Source: Arachis hypogaea (taxonomy: Eukaryota; Streptophyta; Magnoliopsida; Fabales; Fabaceae). From it: 64,000 nt of DNA. The number at the start of each line of letters is the position of its first letter. Positions within the stretch are counted from its first letter, which is position 1. The stretch lies in the NCBI RefSeq assembly GCF_003086295.3, contig NC_092048.1:65328841-65392840 (forward strand), written 5' to 3'. A program made the position numbers and the translations under genes. Below the pieces are notes generated by a model that did not search any database, had not been told where the DNA came from, and saw only the letters and a program-made list of their open reading frames with translations. Below are positions 1 to 10,453 of this stretch, in pieces.

Positions 1-217
1 TAGATTTATATTTTTCAAATATCTTTCATATCTTTTCAATTCTAAATCATATCTTTTTCCTATTATACTTATCTTTTACAAATCATATCTTCTATGATAT
101 CTCCTTCTAAATTTTCGAACCCACCCACCCTTTTTCCCGTTAAATCCTCATTCGGCCTCCTCCTCTCCTCCACAAGTTGCGCTTGGCTCTCCCTCTTTCC
201 CTCTCCTTTCTTTTCTT

Positions 218-250
218 TTGCTTGAGGGCAAGCAAACCTCTAAGTTTGGT
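218..250 (+). promoter_or_regulatory. Hairpin + AAGTTTGGT module upstream of ORF3 (A)
   Basis: Stem TTGCTTG (218-224), loop AGGG, stem CAAGCAA (229-235), then TAAGTTTGGT at 241-250, ending 40 bases before the ORF3 ATG. The same module stands before the 3' LTR of this element (2221-2256) and at matching places in H, B and F. Function unknown. Confidence 0.7.
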
Positions 251-290
251 ATGTTTATCCGTGATCACCAAGCCAATATCCACTAAGACC

Positions 291-1424
291 ATGGCTCCCA
301 AGGGAAAACAAACCGACTCAAGAGGCAAGAAGGAGAATATTCCAAAACCACTTTGGAATCAAGGGAATTTCATAACCAAAGAACATTCAGACCATTTTTA
401 CAAAATAATGAGTCTAAGATCGGTGATCCCGGAAGTTAAATTCGATCTGAAAGAAGATGAATATCCGGAGATCCAAGAGCAAATTCGAAACAGGAGCTGG
501 GAAGTCCTAGCTAATCCTGAAACAAAGGTGGAAAGAAACATGGTTTAGGAATTCTATGCTAATCTATGGCAGACGGACAGGCAGAGAATTGCTGGAACCG
601 CATTCTATGACTATAGAACTCTGGTCAGAGGGAAGGTTGTTCACGCCCACCCTGACAAAATAAGGGAAATCTTCAAATTACCTCAACTACAAGATGACCC
701 AGATTCCTTCAATAGGAGAATGATGAGATCGAACCTGGGATTGGACAAAATCCTAGAGGACATATGCCTCCCTGGAGCCAAGTGGACAACCAACACAAAG
801 GGTGCCCCGAACCAACTTAAGAGAGGAGATCTCAAACCAGTTGCCAGAGGCTGGCTGGACTTCATTGGGCACTCTATACTGCCCACCAGCAACCGCTCTG
901 AGGTCACCATCAGAAGAGCAGTGATGATTCATTGTATTATGCTAGAAAAATAAGTGGAAGTTCATAAGCTGATTGCTTGTGAGCTCTACAAAATTGCAAA
1001 CAAGAACTCCAAAGATGCCAAATTGGCTTATCCAAGCTTAGTCTCTCTGCTATGTAAAGATGCTGGAATAAAAATGGGAGTGGATAAGTATATCTCAGTT
1101 GAACAACCAATCACCAAAAAGTCTATGGAAGGACTACAAGTGCAGGACGACCCCATCAAGAGAAAAGCAGAGGAGCTCCTCCCGGAAATCCCTCAAATTA
1201 AATACTGGGAGCGCCTAGAAGCATATGTCACCAAGTTGCAAGAAGCTGTGGTTCAACTGAAGGAAGAACAGCAAAATCAAAACAGCATGCTATGCAAACT
1301 GCTTAAAGAACAAGAAGAGCAGGGGCGTGACATAAAGGAACTGAAGCGCTAGAAGCTGTCTCTTGAAGGGCCAAGCACTCCACATGCTAAAGAGGCATCT
1401 ACCTCCCAAAATAAAGGTTGTTGA
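291..1424 (+). pseudogene. ORF3 (env-position protein) pseudogene of element A
   Basis: One reading frame runs from ATG 291 to TGA 1422-1424 (378 codons with the stop), broken by in-frame TAG 546, TAA 951 and TAG 1350. The copy in H (43721-44854) has the same length and reads through all three, so the stops arose after the copies split. Visible blocks are a Lys-rich start (MAPKGKQ), a central conserved part containing KRGDLKPVARGWLDF and LPTSNRSEVTIRRAVM, and a Gln/Glu-rich C-terminal stretch likely to form a coiled coil (about residues 320-355). This resembles what is annotated in plants as 'putative plant transposon protein' (from memory). It lies downstream of pol, where a retrovirus has env, but I see no signal peptide or membrane segment. 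Function is unknown. Confidence 0.75.
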
Positions 1425-2220
1425 GTCCTAACTTTGAGATAACCTTTTATCTATGTTAAGATTATATGAGTATTAGAGTTAGAGTCATTTATTTTTATGT
1501 CTTTAATTTCCTGTCTTTTATTATTAAGTGTCTTCTTTTATGCCTAATTTATATTATTTTTATTAAATAATAAATAAAAATTAGAGTCTATGCCTTAAAG
1601 TCTTGAATATCCTATGAATCCATCACCGTTCTTAAATAAAAAATGTTTTAATTATAAAAGAACAAGAAGTACATGGATTCAAATTCATCCTTGAAACTAG
1701 TTTAATTATTTTGATGTGGTGACAATACTTTTTATTTTCTGAATGAATGCTTGAACAGTGCATATGTCTTTTGAAGTTGATGTTCATGAATGTTAAATAT
1801 GTTGGCTCTTGAAGAATAAGAAAAAAAGAGACATGTTATTTGATGATCTGAAAAATCATAAAAATGATTCTTGAAGCAAGAAAAAGCTTAGGGCCATGAC
1901 CAAGACTCATAAAAATGATCTGTGGCATTTATGTATCCGGTGGTAATACTGGAAAACAAAGTGCTTAGGGCCACGGCCAAGACTCATAAAGTAGCTGTGT
2001 TCAAGAATCAACATACTTAACTAGGAGAATCAATAATACTATCTGAATTCTGAGTTCCTATAGATGCCAATCATTCTGAACCTCAATAGATAAAGCGAGA
2101 TGCCAAAACTATTCTAGAGGCAAAAAGCTACAAGTCCTGCTCATCTGATTGGAGCAAAGTTTCATTGATATTTTGGAATTTATAGTATATTCTCTTCTTT
2201 TCATCCTATTTGATTTTCAG
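1425..2220 (+). other. 3' noncoding region of A, with internal deletion
   Basis: AT-rich noncoding sequence between ORF3 and the 3' LTR, collinear with 44855-45996 of H. About 380 bases present in H (about 45320-45700, including the conserved domain with the GAAA hairpin) are missing near 1880. At the junction stands an extra copy of a short stretch (about 1887-1914) that recurs in its proper place at about 1962-1990. Confidence 0.75.
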
Positions 2221-2256
2221 TTGCTTGGGGACAAGCAATAATTTAAGTTTGGTGTT
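2221..2256 (+). promoter_or_regulatory. Pre-LTR hairpin and putative plus-strand priming region (A)
   Basis: Stem TTGCTTG, loop GGGA, stem CAAGCAA (2221-2238), then TTTAAGTTTGGTGTT (2242-2256) one base before the LTR's TGATGAG. Position is that of a polypurine tract, although the strand is only partly purine-rich. Identical in layout to 45997-46032 in H and, inverted, 16337-16372 in B. Confidence 0.7.
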
Positions 2257-2257
2257 G

Positions 2258-3797
2258 TGATGAGCGAATAATTTATACGCTTTTTGGCACTGTTTTTAGT
2301 ACGTTTTCAATGTAATTTAGTTAGTTTTTATTATATTTCTATTAGTTTTTAAATAAAAATCACAATTCTGGACTTTACTATGAGTTTGTGTGTTTTTCTA
2401 TAATTTCAGGTATTTTCTAGCTGAAATTGAGCGAGCTGAGCAAAAATCTGATTCAGGCTGAAAAAGGACTGCTGATGTTGTTGGATTCTGACCTCCCTGC
2501 ACTCGAAATGGATTTTCTGGAGCTACCGAACTCCAAATGGCGCGCTCTCAATTGCGTTGGAAAGTTGACATCCAGAGCTTTCTAGCAATATATAATAGTT
2601 CATGCTTTGCTCAAGGATAGATGACGTAAACTGACGTTCAATGCCAATTCCATGTTGCAGTCTGGCATCAAACACCAGAAACAGGTTACAAATGGGAGTT
2701 GAACGCCAGAAACAGGTTACAACCGGGCGTTCAACTCCAGATACAGCCTAGGCACGTGAGAAGCTTAAGTTTCAGCCCTAGCATACACCAAGTGGGACCC
2801 AGAAGTGGATTTCTGCACCATCTATCATAGTTTAGTCATTTTCTGTAAACCTAGGTTACTAGTTTAGTATTTAAACAACTTTTAGAGGTCTATTTCGCAC
2901 CTCATGACATTTTAGATCTGAACTTTGTACTCTTTGATGTCATGAGTCTCTGAACTCCATTGTTGGGGGTGAGGAGCTCTGCTGTGTTTCGATGAATTAA
3001 TGCAACTATTTCTGTTTTCTATTCAAACACGCTTGTTTCTATCTAAGATGTTTATTCGTACTTCAATATGATGGATGTGATGATCCGTGACACTCATCGT
3101 CATCCTCAACCTATGAACGCGTGCCTGACAACCACCTCCGTTCTACCTTCGATTGAATGAACATCTCTTGGATTCCTTAATCAGAATCTTCGTGGTATAA
3201 GCTAGAATCCATTGGCAGAATTCATGAGAATCCGGAAAGTCTAAACCTTGTCTGTGGTATTCCGAGTAGGATTCAGGGATTGAATGACTGTGATGAGCTT
3301 CAAACTCACAAGGGCTGGGCGTAGTGACAGACGCAAAAGGATCAATGGATCCTATTCCAGCATGAGTGGGAACCGACAGATGATTAGCCGTGCGGTGACA
3401 GCGCACCTGGACCTTTTTCACTGAGAGGACGGATGGTAGCCATTGACAATGGTGATCCACCAACACACAGCTTGCCATAGGAGGAACCTTGCGTGCGTGA
3501 AAAAGAAGACAGGGAGAAAGTAGAGATTCAGAAGACAAAGCATCTCGAAAACTCCAACATATTCTCCATTACTGTAGAACAAGTATTCAATCCATGCTCT
3601 TTTACTTTTCACAATTCAAACTGATAAATATAATTGACCTCCTGACTAAGATTTACTAGATAACCATAGATTGCTTCAAACCAACAATCTCTGTGGGATT
3701 CGACCCTTACTCACATAAGGTATTACTTGGACGACCCAGTGCACTTGCTGGTTAGTGGTACGAGTTGTGAAAAGTGTGATTCATAATTCGTGCGTGG
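2258..3797 (+). repeat. 3' LTR of element A
   Basis: Begins TGATGAGCGAATAATTTATACGC and is collinear over its length with the two LTRs of H. It contains the variable palindrome zone (CTGGCGTTCAACGCCAG type, about 2630-2760), a degenerate TATA-like TATTTAAA near 2870, and the tail with GACGACCCAGTGCACTTGC. The tail ends in AATTCGTGC followed by the sequence of element C. The right border may lie anywhere from 3793 to 3800. Confidence 0.88.
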
Positions 3798-3798
3798 C

Positions 3799-3822
3799 CA
3801 TCCTGAAAAGGGAAAAAGTAAG
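3799..3822 (-). promoter_or_regulatory. Splice-acceptor-like site and ATG of a second ORF in C
   Basis: On the minus strand a pyrimidine tract (TTTTTCCCTTTTCAG) is followed by GATGGCCA, a strong plant 3' splice-site pattern with an ATG at 3801-3799. Element A begins directly after, so the ORF is cut at its second or third codon. Athila-group env-like ORFs can be made from spliced RNA (family knowledge), so this may be the acceptor for that ORF. Untested. Confidence 0.4.
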
Positions 3823-5305
3823 TACATGTAAAGCTAAGGGTTCGAGCAAGGAAGAGGATGGTATAGGTGATAATCAATGCATGGTAATGAAGCATATCAT
3901 TAATACATGGTCATGACTACATGTGAAAAGTTCATCAATAGAAATATAGCAAGTGCATGTAATGGCAATTAGATGCAAGATGTTTATTGGCATGCTAGCA
4001 AAAGCATGAGTAGCATAGATCAAGCATTAAATGTTCGAGTTTGATTATCAACTCTTTCAAACTAACAATCTGTTTGTATTGACAATTATATTTAATCAAT
4101 AAAATATAAAAGGGGTTTTGTGAAAAACAGGCATTAGAGTAGTAGAATAGAATAATTTAAAATAATGTGGAATGCCATATGGGCTTTTTCACAAACACTT
4201 ATCATGCATGGTAAATATGTTGTTGAAAGTATTAAATTGAACATGCAAACAACCCTTTAAAAAGTAATATTAATTGTCAAACAATTCCTTAATATACTCA
4301 CAAGCAAAATATAAAAGAAAATAATCACCCAATTAAATTTCTAACACCAATTAAAAGAATGTAAAAAGAAAAAGAAAAGGGAAACATAGATAATGAAAGT
4401 AAAAAGAAAAAGGAAAAGAAAAGATTAATAAAAATAATGATAGAAAAGTAAAAAGGGAAGAAAGAAGGAACAGAATATTGATAATGAATGTGAAAAATAG
4501 GGGAGGAAAAAGTAAAAAGTGAGAAAGAATAAAGAAGGAAGAAGAGAGAAAAAAGAAATAAGAAGGGAAAAGAAAAGATTTGGATTTGGAGAAGAAAAGA
4601 TAAGATATTTGGCGCTAATCTAGATAAGCTGTGCGTCGCATGTGACGCGGACGCATGGTGCACGCATTCGCATGGTTTGTTATAATTTTAGGTGACGCGG
4701 ACGCGTGGGTCATGCGCACGCTTGACCTGATTTGTGCTATTGGCGCGAGTTCAGCCTCGCGTACGCACAACTCTCTGTTTTATATGCTCATTGCCAAAAT
4801 ATTGGGTGACATGTGCGCGTGGGTGACGCACACGCGTAGATGGCCTCTATTTGAAAAATGACGCGGACGCGTGGGGCACGCGTTTGCGTGATAGGGCTTG
4901 TGCTTCCAGCACCATTCGAGCCCCACTCCACCATAACTCTCTGCCATATACACATTTACGTCGAGTTCGCAGGGTCATGCGTGCGCTTAGGTGACGCGCA
5001 CACGTGGGAGGCTAATTTTGCAATTGACGTAGACGTGTCAGGGACGCGTACGCGTGGTCGTGTTTTGTGCCTTAGCACGCCTTCAGCCACGCTCCCACAT
5101 AACTCTCTGCTTCTTTTCTTCTTGTTGCGAAAGCACCTATGACGCGGACGCGTCAACGACGCTTGCACGTCGCGTGGCTCTTTTTTTATGCAGTATGCAA
5201 ATGGAAATGCAGGCTATATGCAGAGATTATGAGAAGAGTCATTAACAAAAACAAAATAAAATAAAGTAAAATAAAACTAAGACTGAAACAGAACGACCAT
5301 ACCAT
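3823..5305 (-). other. Noncoding region downstream of pol in element C
   Basis: No plausible gene. 3823-4320 is AT-rich. 4320-4620 is a strongly purine-rich tract on the plus strand (pyrimidine on the element's strand) with simple runs such as AAAAGAAAAAG. 4625-5190 is a GC-rich array listed separately. 5190-5305 is AT-rich again. The single open frames here come from low complexity. Confidence 0.7.
4625..5190. repeat. Degenerate GACGCGGACGCGT / ACGCGTACGCGT repeat array
   Basis: About ten blocks of 20-30 bases such as TGACGCGGACGCGTGGG and GTGACGCACACGCGT, separated by ordinary sequence. The blocks are self-complementary and CpG-dense in an otherwise AT-rich setting. Similar arrays stand in the C 5' LTR, K, E, G and F. 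Confidence 0.8.
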
Positions 5306-5323
5306 GGTGGGTTGTTTCCCACC
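5306..5323 (-). promoter_or_regulatory. Post-integrase 18-nt hairpin (C)
   Basis: On the element's strand: stem GGTGGG, loop AAACAA, stem CCCACC; 43 bases past the pol stop. Same place and shape as in H (42768-42785), F (54635-54652) and B (18488-18505), with paired stem changes. Confidence 0.7.
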
Positions 5324-5366
5324 TAGCACTTTGCTTTTACGTCCTTAAGTTGGACGGTCTTCAGGC

Positions 5367-6744
5367 TCATTCTGCTTCTGTTGGTGGGTCTTCCAAGAGG
5401 AAAACCTCTAGTTCTTTGTGATCCTTCATCTTTTCTCCATGATAAAGCTTTAGGCGATGTCCATTGACCTTAATGAATTTAGAGCTAGAAGGATGATGCA
5501 GGTCAAAAACTCCGTATGGCTCTGCCTTTTCTACTCTCTAGGGACCTTCCCATTTTGATCTTAGTTTGCCTGGCATAAGCCTGAGTCTAGAGTTATAAAG
5601 AAGAACTAACTCCCCTGGTCTGAATTCTTTCCTTTTTATGTGCTTGTCATGGACAGCTTTCATCTTCTCTTTGTATCGTCTGGAGTTGTCATATGCTTCT
5701 AGGCGAAGATTCTCAAATTCTGCTAGTTGCAGCTTTCTTTCAGCACCAGATTCTTCAAAATTCATGTTGCACTCCCTTACAGCCCAGAAAGCCTTGTGTT
5801 CCACCTATACTGGAAGGTGGCAAGCCTTTCCGTACACCAAGAGGAAGGGGCTCATCCCAATGGGTGTCTTATATGCTGTTCTATATGCCCAGAGTGCCTC
5901 TTGTAGCCTGGCACTCCAGTCCTTCCTATGAGGCTTTACTATTTTCTCCAGAATGCATTTAATTTCTCTGTCAGACACTTCTGCTTGTCTATTAGTTTGA
6001 GGGTGATAAGCTATTGCTACTTTGTGGACTATCACATGCTTTTTCAGTAATCCTGTTAGTCTCCTGTTACAGAAGTGAGTGCCTTGATCGCTCACGATTG
6101 CTCGTGGTGATCCAAAGTGACAAATGATATGGTTTCTAACAAAGGAAACAACAGTGTTAGCATCATCAGCACGGGTAGGAATTGCTTCCACCCATTTAGA
6201 AACATAATCTACAGCTAACAGTATATAAAGATAACCATTAGAGTTTGGAAATGGACCCATGAAGTCAATGCTCCAAACATAAAAAATTTCACAGAAAAGC
6301 ATAATCTGTTGAGGCATTTCATCCTTCTTGGATATATTACCAAATCTTTGGCATGGAGAACAAGATTTACAAAATTCAGCAGCATCTTTAAAAAGAGTAG
6401 GCCACCAGAATCCACAATCTAAAATTTTCATAGCTGTTCTTTGAGGGCCAAAATGTCCTCCACTCTCAGAAGAGTGGCAGGCCTCTAAAATAGACTGGAA
6501 TTTTGTTTGAGGTACACACCTTCTAATTACCTGGTCAGTACCACACCTTCATAGATATGGGTCATCCCATATATAATATTTAGACTCGCTTTTCATCTTG
6601 TCCCTCCGATGTTTAGTAAAATCGGGAGGAAAAGTATGGTTAACTAGATAATTATCTACAGGTGCATACCAAGGAACTACTTCAGATACTACATGCAAGC
6701 TATCAAATGGAAAAGCATCATTTATAGGAGTGGAGTCATCCTTA
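5367..6744 (-). pseudogene. Integrase domain of element C pol (broken)
   Basis: Integrase joins the cDNA to chromosomal DNA. Read right to left: a His-His-Cys-Cys zinc domain ([11 protein letters not shown] ... [12 protein letters not shown]), the catalytic core with Asp in WSIDFMGPF, Asp in VSDQGTHF and Glu in QAEVSDRE, then a C-terminal part with LYNSRLRLMPGKL and a WEGP motif. All three catalytic acidic residues are present. Stops interrupt it: TAG near 6549 after DDPYL, TAG at 5805-5807 after CHLPV, and TAG at about 5535 after WEGP where Tyr is expected. The frame ends at TGA 5369-5367. No chromodomain follows. It is continuous with RNase H upstream. Confidence 0.85.
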
Positions 6745-8693
6745 ATGTGCTCAAGGTCACTCAAGTGGTCTGCCACTAAATTCTGGTTACCACTCCTATC
6801 CTTAATTTCTAAATCAAATTCTTGCAGCAGTAGTATCCAATGTATCAACCTTGGTTTGGACTCTTTTTTAGCTAATAAATATTTTAGAGTTGTATGGTCC
6901 GAGTATACTACTACCTTAGTACCAAGTAAATAGGCTCGGAATTTATCCAGAGCAAAAACAATAGCAAGAAGCTCTTTTTCAGTAGTAGTGTAATTGGATT
7001 GGGCAGCATCTAAGGTCTTAGACGCATAAGCAATTACGAAGGGGTCCTTATCTTCGCACTAAGCCAACGCTGCTCCTACTGCATGGTTGGAGGTATCACA
7101 CATAATTTCAAATTGATGACTCCAGTCTGGTCCTCTCACAATCGGAGCTTGAGTCAGGGCAATCTTCAGCTTATCAAATGCTTGCATGCAATCCTTACTG
7201 AATTTGAACTCAATATCTTTCTGTAGCAGTCTGGATAAAGGTAATGCTACCTTACTGAAGTCCTTACTGAATCTCCTGTAAAAACCTGCATGGCCAAGGA
7301 ACGAACAGACTTCTCTCATGGAGGAGGGGTAAGGTAAACTAGAAATGACATCTACCTTTGCTGGATCTACTGAAATACCAGTTTTAGAGAGAACGTGTCC
7401 TAGAACAATTCCTTGTTTTACCATAAAATGACATTTTTCAAAATTCAATACAAGGTTTGAACTAACACACCTGTCTAATAATCTAGCTAAACTATCCAAA
7501 CAGAGGTCAAATGAATCACCATATACGCTAAAATCATCCATAAATACTTCCATACAGTTCTCAATAAGATCTAAGAAGATACTCATCATGCATCTTTGGA
7601 AAGTAGCCGGTGCATTACTTAAGCCAAAAGGCATTCTCTTATATGCATACGTTCCAAAGGGACATGTAAAAGTGGTCTTCTCCTGATCTTTAGGAGCTAT
7701 ATGAATCGTATAACCATCTAAAATGCAATAATGGGATTTACCTGACAGGCGATCAAGCATCTGATCAATGAATGGCAAAGGATAATGATCCTTGCGAGTA
7801 GCTTGGTTGAGACGCCTATAGTCAATACAAACCCTCCATGAATTCTGTACTCTAGCTGTCAGGAGCTCTCCATGCTCATTCTTTATTGTTGTGACTCCAG
7901 ACTTCTTGGGCACCACTTGTACTGGACTGACCCATTCACTGTCTAAGATGGGGTAAATGATATCTGCTTCAAGTAGCCTGGTCACCTCTAAGATGATGGG
8001 ATTCAATCTTCTTTGGGGTTGACGAACAGGCTTTGATTCCTCTTCTAAATATATTCTATGCTTACAAACTTGAGGGCTGACGCCTACTATATCCGCCAAG
8101 CTCCACCCAATTGCTTTCTTATGCTTTCTCAGCACACTGAGCAGTTGCTTTTCCTGTGGGGAAGTGAGTTCCCATGCAATGATAACTGGGAAATTCTGAT
8201 TATCCTCAAGGTAAGTATACTTGAGGTGTGGAGAAAGGGGCTTCAATTCCAATTTTTGCTCATGGCTAGGCTCTGGATCATCCGAGGCTAGTGGTAATGG
8301 TAAGGTGTCTTCATTATGTTCAGATGGTGTTCCCACACTTGGACCTTGCTCCATGTGCTTCTCTTCTACTTCTTCTTGGTGAACTTCAGATATAGTTTCA
8401 TCAATGATGTCGCACTGGAAGATAGAATGATCTTCCAGAGGGTGCTTCATAGCTTCATTTAAACTGAAACTTACTGTTCTGCCATCTATCTCAAAGGAGT
8501 AAGTTCCTGAGAATGCATCCAGCTTGAACTTCGAGGTTTTTAGGAATGGTCTTCCAAGCAGGATTGATGATGGTCTTCCTGAGTCATTAGGGGGCATTTC
8601 CAGGATGTAGAAGTCAATGGAAAATGTGAGCCCCTTAATGCTCACTAACACATCTTTAGCAATTCCAACTATTGTAATAATGCTTTTATTTGC
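6745..8693 (-). pseudogene. Protease end, reverse transcriptase and RNase H of element C (broken)
   Basis: From 8693 leftward: the last half of the aspartic protease (SIITIVGIAKDVLVSIKGL, then ILLGRPFL), a Glu/Pro-rich linker, RT with [39 protein letters not shown] and the active-site FMDDFSVYG, then a connection and RNase H (CDTSNHAVGAALA ... [21 protein letters not shown]). In the first catalytic RT block, LDGY is followed by TIHIAPKD, four residues shorter than [16 protein letters not shown] in H, a 12-base deletion close to the active site. TAG at 7059-7057 cuts the frame in RNase H. The usual retropepsin start is separated by the D1 and D2 insertions. Confidence 0.88.
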
Positions 8694-8698
8694 TAACT

Positions 8699-10352
8699 GG
8701 TGCCGAAATTGTGATGTCCAGGCTCGAACAATCCCTGGTAATGGCTCCAAAGCTTGGTGCTTTGATCTTAATTCATAATTGTCACAACTTCGATACAACT
8801 AACCAGCAAGTGCACTGGGTCGTCCAAGTAATACCTTACGTGAGTAAGGGTCGAATCCCACGGAGATTGTTGGTATGAAGCAAGCTATGGTCACCTTGTA
8901 AATCTCAGTCAGGCAGATATAAAGTGATAATGGTATTTTCGAATATTATATAATAAAATAGGGATAGAGATACTTATGTAAATCATTGGTAGGAATTTCA
9001 GATAAGCGAATGGAGATGCTTTTCGTTCCTCTGAACCTCTGCTTTCCTGCTATCTTCATCCAATCAGTCTTACTCCTTTCCATGGCTGGCTTTATGCAAG
9101 GGCATCACCGTTGTCAGTGGCTACATCCCCTCCTCTCAGTGAATAATATGCTCACGCACCCTGTCACGGCACGGCTATTCATCTGTCGGTTCCCGATCAT
9201 GCTGGAATAGGATTCACCCTCCTTTTGCGTCTGTCACTAACGCCCAGCACTCGCGAGTTTGAAGCTCGTCACAGTCATTCAATCATTGAATCCTACTCAG
9301 AATACCACAGACAAGGTTTAGACCTTCCGGATTCTCTTGAATGCCGCCATCATTCTAGCTTACGCCACGAAGATTCTGGTTAGGAGATCTAAGAGATACT
9401 CATTCTAGCTTAATTCATGTAGAACAGAAGTGTTTGTCAGGCACGCGTTCATAGGGGAGAATGGTGATGAGTGTCACACATAATCATCACCTTCATCATG
9501 TTCTTGGGTGCGAATGGATATCTTAGAAGCGAAATAAGAAGAATTGAATAGAAAACAGTAGTACTTTGCATTAATCTTTGAGGAACAGCAGAGCTCCACA
9601 CCTTAATCTATGGAGTGTAGAAACTCTACCGTTGAAAATACATAAGTGAAGGTCCAGGCATGGCCGAGATCGCCAGCCCCCTAAAACGTGATCAAAGGAT
9701 CATAAGGTAATCCAAATATGGTCTAAAAGACTAGTAAAAGGTCCTATTTATAATAAACTAGATACTAGGGTTTACATGAGTAAGTAATTGATGCATAAAT
9801 CCACTTCCGGGGCCCACTTGGTGTGTGTTTGGGCTGAGCTTAAGTGTTGCACGTGCAGAGGCCAATTGTGGAGTTGAACGCCAGTTTCTGTGCCAGTTTG
9901 GGCGTTCAACTCTGGTTTTGGATCCTTTTCTGGCGCTGGACGCCAGATTTGGGCAGAAGGCTGGCGTTAAACGCCATTTTACGTCGTCAATTCTTGGCCA
10001 AAGTATAGACTATTATATATTTCTGGAAATCCCTGGATGTCTACTTTCCAACGCAATTGGAAGCGCGCCATTTCGAGTTTTGTAGCTCCAGAAAATTCAC
10101 TTTGAGTGCAGGGAGGTCAGAATCCAACAGCATCAGCAGTCCTTTTTCAACCTCTGAATCTGATTTCTGCTCAAGTCCCTCAATTTCAGCCAGAAAATAC
10201 CTGAAATCACAGAAAAACACACAAACTCATAGTAAAGTCCAGAAATGTGAATTTAACATAAAAACTAATGAAAACATCCCTAAAAGTAACTAGATCCTAC
10301 TAAAAACATACTAAAAACAATGCCAAAAAGCGTATAAATTATCCGCTCATCA
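8699..10352 (-). repeat. D2: solo LTR, FIDEL-like family, inserted in C protease
   Basis: A single LTR of 1654 bases flanked by the direct repeat CTAAC (8694-8698 and 10353-10357). On the minus strand it starts TGATGAGCGGATAATTTATACGC and ends GGCACCA. It carries the palindrome zone (about 9860-9980) and a TATAAATA box (9752-9745). Past the usual LTR end it continues through a fossil primer-binding site (8749-8732) and leader sequence. No internal region remains, as expected after recombination between two LTRs. Confidence 0.93.
8732..8749 (-). other. Fossil primer-binding site inside the D2 LTR
   Basis: Reads TGGAGCCATTACCAGGGA on the minus strand, a decayed version of TGGCGCCGTTGCCGGGGA, the tRNA-Asp primer site at 36603 in H. 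The following bases (ATTGTTCGAG..TGGACA) match H's leader. It lies inside the TSD-bounded LTR, not after it. Confidence 0.8.
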
Positions 10353-10357
10353 CTAAC

Positions 10358-10448
10358 ACAAAATGAGCTACCGACCTTTTTAAGGGAGGGAGCCTTAGGG
10401 TATCATATATAGACAATGGCATTATACTAACACATACTCCTAAGTCAC
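10358..10448 (-). pseudogene. Middle piece of element C protease between two insertions
   Basis: About 30 codons read, on the minus strand, GVCVSIMPLSIYDTLRLPPL and then KRSVAHFVL. This is exactly the retropepsin part missing between the pieces left of D2 and right of D1. The catalytic Asp-Leu-Gly motif straddles the D1 target site, with Asp-Leu just outside ...GVCVS. The segment proves that D1 and D2 are separate insertions 91 bases apart in one gene. Confidence 0.88.
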
Positions 10449-10453
10449 ACATG

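Larger units (their letters stand above)
1..3797 (+). mobile_element. Element A: 3' part of a FIDEL-like Ty3-gypsy retrotransposon
   Basis: This is the 3' end of an LTR retrotransposon whose 5' part lies off the left edge. The order is ORF3, 3' noncoding region, hairpin/polypurine region, 3' LTR. It is collinear and highly similar to 43430-47544 of the full element H, which is why the parts can be named. It appears to be inserted into element C: C's minus-strand sequence starts at once after A's LTR, at the start codon of a C ORF. No TSD can be tested because the other end of A is outside the window. The extreme LTR end (GTGCACCA in H) is altered here, so the right border is uncertain by about 4 bases. 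Confidence 0.88.

Noticed and set aside
3143..3538. 131-codon open frame antisense to the LTR, also at 35942-36337 and shortened at 46890-47153
   Set aside because: It lies within the conserved tail of the LTR. In the more diverged LTRs of B the frame changes and does not encode the same protein, so its openness reflects recent LTR copying rather than coding.
4325..4663. 112-codon hydrophobic open frame
   Set aside because: Low-complexity pyrimidine tract; Phe/Leu/Ser runs arise from TTTCTTTT repeats.
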